Shown here: in pieces, positions 49,255 through 59,956 of the stretch
Numbering within the stretch: position 1 is the first letter of the stretch
Layout: each line of letters begins with the position of its first letter
Source: Verticillium longisporum
Lineage: Eukaryota > Ascomycota > Sordariomycetes > Glomerellales > Plectosphaerellaceae
Direction of reading: 5' to 3'
Length of the DNA: 64,000 bases
Assembly: GCA_019188255.1 (NCBI GenBank)
Contig: JAETXT010000014.1
Location: forward strand, 1,798,001-1,862,000
Position numbers and translations under genes: made by a program
Notes under the pieces: model-generated
Database searches by the model: none
The model's input: the letters and a program-made list of their open reading frames with translations, nothing else
What the model was told of the DNA's origin: nothing

Positions 49255-52200
49255 TCACACGCTCGTTGGCTTCTGCACCACAACCTCCTCCTCATCCGGA
49301 TCCTCGATGCTCGTCCGTCGCTTGGCCTCTACTGCCTCCTGCACCCTGTTCTCCCGCGCCGTCATTGGTCCGACGTCTTCTCCGCTGTCCTCTTCCTTCT
49401 CCCCCTTGTCATCATGCGGCTCTGCGCCGGCCGTCTCATCCTTCTCGTCCTTGGTCCCGAATGGCCACAGCCCGTTGAAAGCCGTCTTGCCCTGCACCTG
49501 GCTGCCCCCAGGATGCACGGCTAACGGCTTGAGCAGTACCTTCTCGTTGGGATCTGTGCCGGGCGCTGACTCGACCTCGGGCATGGCAAAGTCGCCAAAC
49601 TCCTCGTCATCGTCGTCTCCTTCACGCTCCGAGTCTGAATCCTCCGCCGTTTCGAACCGCTCGTTCTGCTTCCTCCGCACCATGCCACGCCACCAGGAAC
49701 CGCGCGCCGAGGCACCCCACGTGTCCGTCACCGCGTTGGCTGTCCGGCCACCCGAGCGCCCATCATCCTCATCGTCACTGTCGACATCGTCGTCCTCGTC
49801 ATCGGCAAACGGGTTACGGTTCTGATCAGGTTCGTCGCGCGACCCGGGCCGGTGACCGTCCCCATCCTCACCGTCGTCTCCGTGCCCGTCACCACCACCG
49901 CTGTTTTTCTGGTGCATGGCGAGCCGTGCCGCCAGCTGCAGACGAGCCCGCGAGGGCGGAATGTTCAGAGGAGGCGGCGGAGGCGGCGGCGGCGGAATCG
50001 AAGGAGGGTTCATCGACGTCGATGACGATGGGTTGTTCAGCGGGTCGGTGTAGGCTCGAAACTAACGCGGCTGTGTCAGCATAAAGAACAGCCCAGATGA
50101 TGTGCTTGAAGACTGAAAGGAAAACCCATCCACAGGGCGATTCATTGTCGTGGAGCCCACAAAACCCGTACACCCTACTCGTACAACAACATAGCCCCAG
50201 CCATCCATCTCATTAGCCCACTAATATTACAGGTCCCCGTCCTGGAAAATGTCCAGGACACCCGTCAACATCCCCACTGCCCGCAACGCCCCCTTGTATG
50301 TTGTCCCTCGTCTCTTTCGTCTCGTACTCAAACAGTGCATCGCTCATGTCGTCGCATGCCGTGGCTTCACGGTTGCCATGTTTCAAATAGGCCTCATACT
50401 CATCAAGGAGCTGCCTGTGGTCGAGCATGGTTTCCTGCACTTTCGCCATGTGTGACTCAACGTCGGGATGTTCCGTAATCCATGGGTCCCAACCAGGAGG
50501 ACCAGCACGGCATGCGTACTACGCTTGACCTCTGGCAGCCTCGTCCTCCGCGTCCAACCCGTCGGACAGGGGATAGCGGGGCGGTTCTGCCGCCGTGTGA
50601 TGGGAACTCCAGAAGTCGGAACTCACCTCGTTAGCAACGTCTTCATCGTTGTCATCTGCGTCGTCATCGTCTTCGTCACTGGAGCTCCCGAAGCCTGACA
50701 TCAAAGTGCCGGCGCTGATAGCGAATGGCCCAATGCCGTTATTATCCTGCTGTTCGAGGCCACCGTTGAGGCCAGCTTCGGCCAGGGCATTGGAGCCACT
50801 GTTGCTCTGTGAGTTGCTGTTGAAAGACGAACCCAGCCCGGACAGACCAGCCGAGGCAAGCCCGTTGCCGGACACACCGGCACGGTTGCCTAGCGCGACT
50901 TCGGGCCGCACGCCTCCCAGGATTGCGTTGTCTCGTTCCCTTGTCTCGGCAAGGGCGCCCTCGACATAACTGATCCAGTTCTGATCCATGACGCGGTCGA
51001 GGACAGTTTCAGACAGCAGCTCGGGCGGATGGCGTTCCGTAAACTTGACCACTTCCTCGGCGATCAGAGTTAGATGGCCCATGTAGCCCATGCGTGTCTT
51101 CATCCTGGCTTGCGACTCGTCGCTGGCTAGCTGGCCGTTTATGATGGCAGTAGTAATGTCGGCAGCCTCGAACAGCGAAATGGCCAGGGTTGGGTTGAAG
51201 CCCCGGTCCATGGGACCATTGAAAACCTGTTGCACAATATCATAGACAACGTTGTGCAAGAAATTGTTCCAGGGGTAGCCAAAGAAGAAGGACTGCGTCT
51301 CGTCAGCTATGGGCCGCTGCCGGGGGTTTGGGGGAGAATTTAGTTGAGGCTGGACTTACGAGAATGCTGGGAACCACACGATACTCTACGAACTGCATTT
51401 TGAGATAATCGCCAACAACAGGGCTCAAGTCTTCCTGTTCCGGTCTCTGGGGGATAGCTGGAGGCTCTGTGGGCGGTGAAAGCGCTCTCGGAATCGCTTC
51501 ACCAGTCATGTTCGTTTCGCCAGTCGTCACGTCTTCAACCGCAGAACTGGCAGGCGTAGCGGCATCGGGAACCTTTGATGCCTCGGGCGCAGGCGGCGCC
51601 GGGAGTGGTTTGTCCGTGTCGAGCTTGTCGACGGTTGTCAACTCCTCCTTGTCGATCACAGATTTGGCAAACAAAGGAGCGGGAACATCTGCTGCGTTGC
51701 TGACGTGGAGGGGTACGGGTGCCGCCTCAAGGGGTGCAGGTTCCTTATCCGAGGGCAGCTGTTCTGGCTCGGATACAGTGGGAGTGTAGGTGACGGACGA
51801 GTCAGTTTCGTCACCCTTGGCACTCTGGTCGTCAGAAGAGGCGCTTGAGTTCTTGTCCAAGTCAAGCTGTCGCACTTGTACAGTGGTCTTGTCAAGCAAT
51901 TCGTGCGCTGCATCGCCAGAGGTATTTTCGTCAGTTTGATTTGCAGCTACCTGCGCAGCTTCCTCAGGCTTTTTATCAAGCTCCTCAGACTCCAGTTTGG
52001 GGTCTGATTCTGCCGAAACTGCTGATGAAGTCTCAGCTGGCGGTGCTGCTGCCTTCGCTTTGGTTGGTGACAGTGGAGCGACGACGAGGTCGGGGTCCTC
52101 AAAGAGAGGTTCTGTAGCCTTAATGTCCGCAACTGCTGGTCTTGGCGAGCTAAGAGGTTCATCAACGAAATCGTCGCCGTTCTTCGCCAGGAAGCTGGAT

Positions 52201-53742
52201 GAGGCGGGCGCCACGGAAATCTCTTCCTCGGCTTTGACAAACTCGTGCGATGTGTCTTCATTCATCTCGCGGCTGGGTTCGACTTCTTCGAAACCATCAT
52301 CATCCGAGATGTTGGTCACCTCGAGACGTCGTCCTTCTTCGGGCGAAGACTGGCTGACGCGCATTGTCATGTCCTCCATGGTTGACGGCGCTTCCTCGCC
52401 CCTATTAGGAGACAGTTTGCCTTCAGTTCTCAGTCGCTGGCGCTCAGCATCTCTGGTCGCAATGACTTCCTCGGAGCCGACCTCGTTCAGGAGACCCATA
52501 TTGCTGCAGTGAAGCAGCTCGGCCATGAGCTCGCATGTCTTGAATCTGTCGAAACCCAACGGTTCAATCTTCTCGCCGAAGGTGGAGTTGATCTTTTGCT
52601 TGTGCGAAGGTGCGTGCATGATCAGGTTGACGAAATCAGGCACATGCTGGGCGAACAGGCGGAGTAGCGTGCCAAGGTAGATCGGATCCCGACTCGACGG
52701 AACGGAGTGCGTCTCAGCGCCGACGTCCGGATCATAATCAGAGTTGTTCTTCCGAATCACCTCGATGACGATACCGACACCCACTGTGAGAGGGTTGCCT
52801 CCGCTCAGCATATACTTGATGAGCTGCTCCACACACTGGTGAGAGACGAGTTGCCTGGTCAGTTCATTGGGGCCAATGCACTGCTGGTCATTCTGGGAGG
52901 CGTTTGCCGAAATGGTGATGATGGCCTTGATAAAGTCACCAGCCGCCGTTTGGACAACCCAATTGTGTTCGGGCCCCAGACATGACAGCAAAGTAGGAAT
53001 CACGTCCTGAGAGTACAGCCACTGTTGACAATATTAGCAAAAGAGCATGTTGAGGAAAATGCGCACAATTCACCTCCACGATCCCATGTCCACCTTCGGT
53101 ACGGTCGAGAGCGATAATCTTGAGCAGGAGGTCCATGATCATGGGACATTCGACATGACGAAGTAGATCGGCTGTCGCATCAGGGAGTGACTTGAGCAAG
53201 GCGATCATTTCCTCCGTCTTCTTATCAAATAAGGCCTCATTGACCTTGGTGAAGTAGCTGGCCTGAAGGGGGTCCAAGGGTGTCGGGCGCTTCAGAAAGG
53301 TCCAAAAATGTCGCACCAGGGGTTGGTTCTCCATCATGGCCTCGTGGATGGACCAAGCGTCAGAGGAGAGGACCTCGGCAGCCACGTATGCGTACCGGTT
53401 GCGCTTCTTCTCCGACTCCTCCTCTGCATCGCTTTCGGAAGCCTTGGACGAGGCTCGTGGGCGCGAAAAGGGGCGCAGGAGACCCTTGCCTTTGTTATCT
53501 TCATCTTCCGTGTCGTCGTTCTTAGGCGGGGCAACAACTTCGAGCTTCGGCGCTACAACGTAGGCCAGGAGCTTCTGGAGGACTTCGTCCCGGCGGAGGT
53601 AATCTATGAGTTTCGCATTATGCTGCTTGAGCTCCTGAATGAGGTCGCTCTCATCGAGTAGATCCTCAACCGTGAACTCGGGCTTCTCTAGGATGGTATC
53701 GATTGTGGAAATGTTGGCGTAACCGCCAAATCGCCAGAACAT
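49255..53742 (-). CDS. SAPS-family regulatory subunit of Sit4/PP6 phosphatase
   Basis: Four exons (53074-53742, 51360-53021, 50627-51292, 49255-50061) give an intact 1267-residue protein. The start MFWRFGGYANISTIDTILEK is the SAPS signature. The SAPS helical domain runs on through VRHFWTFLKRPTPLDPLQAS, IMDLLLKIIALDRTEGGHG and WLYSQDVIPTLLSCL, and resumes after a long Ser/Glu-rich insert at LKMQFVEYRVVPSILSFFFG and MGYMGHLTLIAEEVVKF. The C-terminal exon begins FRAYTDPLNN and includes PPPPPPPPPLNIPPSRARLQ with acidic, Ser-rich stretches. It targets Sit4/PP6-type phosphatase in G1/S and nutrient signalling. The last intron (50062-50626, 565 nt) is unusually long and contains protein-like open sequence (see findings). 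Confidence 0.93.
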
Positions 53743-55683
53743 GGTGACGGTTGTGGCAGGCCTCGTGGGTCACAGCTCCGGCGAGACCGTTCCGGGGCTG
53801 TCTAGACGGGGTATATCGTTGTCGGGATTGATTCGACTGCGCGGCGCAGGGACACGTGCGACTCAGAGAGGTCCTGACGAGCGACAGCAGCTGCGTTCGG
53901 GGTCGTCGATAACTTGTGTCTATACGTTCGTCCTCAATGATGAAAATGCCGGGTTGGGTATCGATCTGCCGCTGTAGATGTAATCAGAACTGCGGCCATG
54001 TGTTAGCAAGAGGTGAGCACTGCGGGGTGCGGCATTAGGACTCCTTCGTCGAGGGTAAAATGCCCAGTGGCTTCGCAGCCTTGCAGATTGAGGCAGCAGT
54101 GCCGCAAAGTAGAGCAATCGGCATAGTCCGCAGTAGAGACAGGTCCATGGGCGAGATGGATAGGGTTCACTGCACATACAAATGAAGATATTGTACAGAA
54201 GTATGTCCTCTGAAGCAATGTTTGTCGCACCAAATCGACGTTCGCGGGGCGGTGCGCCGTTCTGACTGGGAATTCCGGTCCTCGGTCGCCGTAAGTTTGT
54301 TAATCCGAGGTCTCGGAGAGGCCTTTGTCCTTTGTTGTCGTTGCGTTCGAGCAAAGAATGCTTGCGCGAAAAGGCGTCGGGCAGTCAAGCAGCCAAACGA
54401 TTGTTCGTCGTGTTTTGCAGACTCCAGGTCGGCGGAGATGAGTCAAAAGACGTCGTTGGGTCAAGGAGGGTTGGGATCGCTCGCTGTGGGATGCAGAAGG
54501 TGTAGCGTGGTGGTGACCAGATTGGGCCGCCAGAGAACAACCAGTTCGTCAAGGGGGCCTTTGGCACTGGTCGCACAGTCCGATGACTGAGACGGGCTCA
54601 ATGTGGGTGTGATGAGGGTGGTGCCTTGACCTGGGTCTGACGGTGCTCCGAGTCGAGGTCACGGTGGTAGTGAGGAGGCACTGGCAAGTTGTTTCTGGTT
54701 GGGCTGAAGTGCAGTGCCAGCGTGGGATGAAGGTGCTAGCGCTGGGCTTACCTAATGCAGGTGATGTATGTGTGTGTGAGGAGACGATTGGGGTGTCTGC
54801 GGCGCCTCTGAACCTCGAGGATGAAAGGTGAGGGAGAGGTCGATGTGGAGCGACCAAGTGGGTGAGAGGGCAAGGCAACTGAACCGACTCGGGTGGGTGA
54901 AGGAGAAACAACCAGGCATGTGCGATCGATCATGTTCCGCAAAAAGAAACAGGCTTGTTTCTTGCGACGGCCAGAATTGGGAACTGCTGCTCGGCAATCT
55001 CCTCCCTTTCGCTGCCTTCGCCGTACCAAAGGCAAGGTTCGTACCTGGCCTTCCGATACCTTCCCGCGTGCGTTGCCAGGGATCATGAGTCGGAACATTC
55101 GCCGAGGTAGTTCGGCACCATTTTCATGCGCGAAGGTACTTACGAGCATGTCACTGACCCAAATCAATAGGGGGCATCTGCTGCCTGCCTCCCCGCCCAC
55201 GCGTCAGCACATGCCACGCTTGCACACGACAATTGCATGTCGAGGATGACGGCATGGTATGCGTATCTCCCTTCCTAATTCTAGCCTTGCATATGTCCAA
55301 ATATTAACATAATCACCGATACTGAATGAACAGAAAAGGCTAGGAATGCCTCTCAGTTCAAGACCCCCCGAGCAGCTTGACCTACGTAAAGTCCCTTAAT
55401 TAGGTAGGTACCTGAGCTACGGTACTAAGGTACCTAGCTCCCTCATCCGCGGGGGCTGTGGCATCCGGATGACATACCTTGACGGATGTGTCACGTGAAG
55501 ATAAGATAACCGATAAGCTCATTGACCCCATCCGCCTCTCTACCTACCTCGTACCTGGCAGGCATTACATAGTAAAAAGAAAGTTGTCACGTCCTGCCTC
55601 GAAGGGGCTCTCACCAACACCACCTGGTCTACGCGCCCCTCCTCGCACAGCACACATTTGGTGGTGCCCAGGAATCCGCGACC
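53743..55683. promoter_or_regulatory. Divergent promoter region, SAPS / TFIP11
   Basis: A 1.9-kb head-to-head spacer. An AGGTAGGTACCTGAGC-type element and more ACCT repeats lie at about 55400-55440 and 55540-55560, 120-290 bp before the TFIP11 ATG. No gene supported. Confidence 0.5.
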
Positions 55684-58113
55684 ATGTCTGCGTTTCCTAC
55701 GTTCGATCCCTCTCGCCTCACGAAGAAGTCTGCCGCCGCGCAATACTCGTCTGATTCTGACGAAGACAACGACGACGAGTTCACCACTCCTATTGTCGAT
55801 CCCGCCGCTGGAGATGACTTCCACAACTCGTATCCTCGGAATCGCCGTCGCATCGGCGGGTCCTAGGACCGCGCGGCTTTGGGTATCTATTGCCTCTGAC
55901 AGCGAGGATGACGGCCCGGGCAAGCGCTGGAAAAGAAGACGCTTCGCGGCAAGGGCATGAGTTTCGTATCTACAGGGACAATGGCCAACGCCCAAGACGA
56001 AAAAGAATACTCGGACGACAGCGACCGAAACGGACCACCAGCAGCCGAGGAGGATGACGAGGAAGCGGACGAGGAAGAGGACGAGGAAGAGGAAGAGGCC
56101 GCTGGGGTTGGCCTGGGATTTCGGTCAACAACGTATGGCGGGCTCGGCTTCGCACCGGCGACTAAAGACGAAGATACAGAGATGCAAGGCCAAGATGAAG
56201 CCCCATACAAGCCTTCCTTCGTAAAAACAAAGTTTGACGGACGCAACCCACTGGGCCGTGGCTTCGTACCATCGTCAGCGCGACAACCTGTGTTAACGAA
56301 CTTCGAGGATGATGAGAAGCCGAAGAAACCGACCATTGCACGGCCAAGTGCTTTTGCGCCGTCTCGAGACGGTACGGGCAGCACAAGCAAACCGAACCCC
56401 AAATCTTTCGGAGCGCGCATGATGGCCAAGATGGGCTACGTCGAGGGTACCGGTCTTGGTAAAGAGAGCCAGGGACGAAACGTCATTATTGAAGCCAACC
56501 TTCGACCTCAAGGTGTTGGTCTCGGTGCGGTCAAGGAAAAATCCGTGTCTGAACGGCGTGAAGAGAAGCGGCAGGCCGAGCTGCGCGGCGAGGTCGTCAT
56601 CGACTCGGATGAAGAAGAGAAGAAGAAGAGGCGCGAGAGGAAGAAGAGGCTGGGCGCCAGTGGTATCAGCAGTGGTACCAGTACTCCTCGACGACAGAAG
56701 ACGGCATTCATGACGGCAGAGGAGATCAAGAGGGCGGCGCCTGGTCTACACATTCCTGATGCTTTTGCGCCCATTCTCGACATGACAGGGCCAGGCAATA
56801 AACTGCTGACATCGATATCGGGATTGTTAACACCCACATCTGCTACCGCGCCTGAGTCGGCTGAAGCGATAGAAGCACGCAAGATAGTCAGGCGAGCGCA
56901 TGCCGACTTGGCGGCTTTCTCGGAGGAATGGCGGAGTCTCGAGGAGCGGAAGAGCTGGGTCGAGCTAGAGCTGCGACAGCACGAACAGGAGACGGCAGAC
57001 TTGGCCGCTGACCTGGAAAGAATGCGTGTGTTTGCCGGCATCGTCACTAACGAGCTGCCGGCGGCCACCGAGTGGCAGGACAAGATCCGATGCCTTCAAA
57101 AGGCCATCGATGCCGTTGGCTCTCCCAATAGCGAGGTCACGGATATCGCCGTCTCGGCGATCCACCCATTCTTCCGTGACCCAGATTGGGTTCTGCTGGA
57201 AGAGCCGAAACGCTTTGCTACCGAGCTCAACGATATGCGTGGCCTTCTGACCAAGTCTGCAACGAACGAGAAGACCATTGATAAGCTGAACGCCACGGCG
57301 AACGGCCTCAACGACACGGACCTTTATCGCCAACATCACAAGGCGACAACACCCTACGAGACTATGATGTACAAGCTTTGGTACCCCAAGGCCAGGGGAG
57401 GCATCCGAAACTGGGACGTGTACGACCCTGCGCCCCTACTAGCGGTGCTAGAGGCATGGAACTCTCTACTGCCAGCGTTCGTGCGCGCTCAGTTCCTTCA
57501 GGACGTGGTGCGGAAGCTGGAGACAGCCGTCAGCGAATGGAACCCGCGCAAGAAGCGCCAGAGCTACAAGCTCCCTCATCTGTGGCTTTTCCCCTGGCTG
57601 CAGTACCTTCCGTCCTACCATCTGGATCCAAAGGGCACCGGCCTTGTGGCCGATGTGCGGCGCAAATTCAGGCAACTTGTTGACGTGTGGGAATTTGACA
57701 GGGGCGTTGTGCCTGGTCTCACGCAGTGGCGCGACGTTCTGGGAAGTCAGTGGCAGCCGCTCATCATGTCCCATGTTTTGCCGAGCATGGGGCGCTACCT
57801 GCGGGAGAATTTCCGCGTCGACCCTGGCGACCAAGAGCCTTACCTTCCCATGCTCACAGGGACGCTCAGGTGGTCCAGCGTGTTGGGATCCAAGGTCCTG
57901 GCTGAAGTCATCGTGGCCGAGGTGTTCCCGCTCTGGCACGACAAGCTTGGCGAGTGGCTTCAGCTGGAGGAGGTCAATCTCGAGGAGGTGTACGCATGGT
58001 ACGAGTGGTGGAGGGACCAAGTCTTCCCCAAGGAATTGGCCACGCTGCCTGTGATTACAAAGGAGTTTGACAAGGGATCACTGACAATCGAGAGGGCGCT
58101 TGAGAGGATGTAG
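55684..58113 (+). CDS. TFIP11/Ntr1 (Spp382) G-patch spliceosome-disassembly factor, broken near the N-terminus
   Basis: About 809 residues. It recruits and activates the DEAH helicase Prp43 to release the spliced-out lariat. It starts MSAFPTFDPSRLTKKSAAA with acidic stretches. The G-patch is at FGARMMAKMGYVEGTGLGKE and the GCFC-type domain fills the second half (for example MMYKLWYPKARGGIRNWDVY). The main uninterrupted frame runs from 55957. Upstream, homology continues but three lesions occur in about 75 bp: a TAG at 55864-55866 (after RRRIGGS, before DRAALGI), an apparent extra base near 55889, and a missing A near 55936 (KRWKR to KTLRGKGMSFVS). The two shifts cancel. No intron of normal size removes them. 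This is either a local cluster of sequence errors or an N-terminally damaged gene. Confidence 0.9.
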
Positions 58114-59956
58114 TAAGCAGAGGAGAGCGCCAGAAGACAGGCGCCTCAGAGTGCAATAGATACCCACAAACCATGCGTCTCCCAATCATGAACATTTACC
58201 CAAGGCGAAACAAGTACAAGCAAGCACAGTTGAAAATGCAGAGGCGCCCAACGACCAGGAACAACGCAGAGTGATGGGAATCAAACGGCGCATGAATAAG
58301 ATAAGATCAGGGCGTCCGGGGCAGTTCCGAGCAGTGGATTCCACTGGGCGCTTCCAGCTCTCTGTGTGAAGGGCTACATCCACGCCAGAGAAGGCGCCGG
58401 TGTAGTCAACATTGGGTTTTAGAGCCTTGTGGCTTCCCCCCGTGTGTTTTGGGGCGACACCCCGGCTGGGGAGATATCCAGACTAAGGTTATGCCGACGT
58501 GACTGGCGGTCGGCGTCGAGACCAGACGGGACAGGGATCAAGGCCTGCAGGATGAAACGACAATAGTAACGACGCCACGTCGGGCGACTTTCTGAGGCCC
58601 ATTCTCCTCCTCTGGCGCAATGGAGTGGCTTGCGTTCAGGATATCAACCCGGGTTGTGGGGGTCTGCAGGAGTCACACCCTGAAGCTGCAGTCTGAGAGC
58701 TGGCGGACAAACTTCCGATTGCGGTTCAACAGAAGTGCGGCGAGAGCCTGTGACCATGCTGCATGCTAGAACTGCTGCTATCGTGTATCCTCTGCATCAA
58801 CTTAGTCCTGGTAGTAATGCCCTTCTGCTACTTGATCGGACATTGGTAGAGTTAGAGAAAAAGAGGAAGAAGGAAAACAAAAGAGGCAGCACAGAAATGC
58901 ACCCATTGCGCCTCCGTCGCAGGTTTGAACCGGGGAACGGCGATCAGACCCGATGGACCAGGGCTGGCTGGCTGGGCGCTTCTACTACTGTCCCAACCCT
59001 GGCTTCTTGTGGCCTACAGTTGCATCCTACGGGCATTATTTAACCAGACGATCGGTGGGATCTTCGCAACTCCCCCACCCAGCCGCGAGCGGAACGTGCC
59101 TGTGATGGCGGCTCCCGAGCTGCTTGTTGTACATGTACCATTCAACGTCGTTCATTCATATGCATCGAGCTGAGCTGGATGGTTGATCGAGATCTGGATT
59201 GACCGTTGTTTGAGCATGATGATGCCTATGTGTCTAAATATAGCTTGAAAGTATCCATGACGATCGCAGCATATCCTTTGCACGCATGACAGAATGATGC
59301 TTCTTTTACATTTCAAACTTAAGCTCATCATCTCCAACCCAGTAGTAGTTCCCGTCATTACGTGCCATCTGATTTTCCTGTTGACTTGACCAGACGGTTC
59401 CACCATCCACACACGACCCTGCCTCTGCAACAGCACGCGGCGCTTGGCATCGTCTCATCACGGTCCCAAACATGGGGGTTTCGACCGGGGTGTCGGCACT
59501 TGAGCCCACATGCGCAGGGCCAACAACCAGCAGTAACACCCAGCATCGTCTCAGTCCAGCGCATGGCCAGCTTTGCAGGCTGCCACAGGAGCAGGCCCTT
59601 GTCTCTTGCGTCCCTGTGGCCGATGCGTACGGGCCTGAACCCGAACTTGGCTGAGCTGCCTTGGATTGTACGGCCAGACTCTGGACTCTCGCCACCACCC
59701 TGGTTCACTGCCTGGGCACCTACATATCATCGGCCACGCGCCTGGCCTGGTTACCACATGGCTTTATTTCTGAAGTCTCGAGTCTTCCAGGGCTACGACG
59801 ACGTCGATTTGCCAACCTCTCCCACCACATTCCTTTCGTGCGTACGCCTTGAAGGCTTCGTTCATTAGCCCAGGCGGTTCTTTTTTTCTTTCGTCCGGTT
59901 TGATTTCCTTTGAGACGAGTTCCAGGCGGGTTCCTGGTAAAAGAATTATTGTAATC
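58114..59956. other. Intergenic, TFIP11 3' flank and fusion-gene promoter
   Basis: A 1.84-kb spacer. The 330 bp before the fusion ATG hold pyrimidine-rich stretches, including a T-run near 59880. No gene or repeat supported. Confidence 0.5.

Noticed and set aside
55883..55902. 20-nt intron (GTATCT...ACAG) explaining the TFIP11 frame change
   Set aside because: Far too short, and splicing it does not restore the conserved frame.
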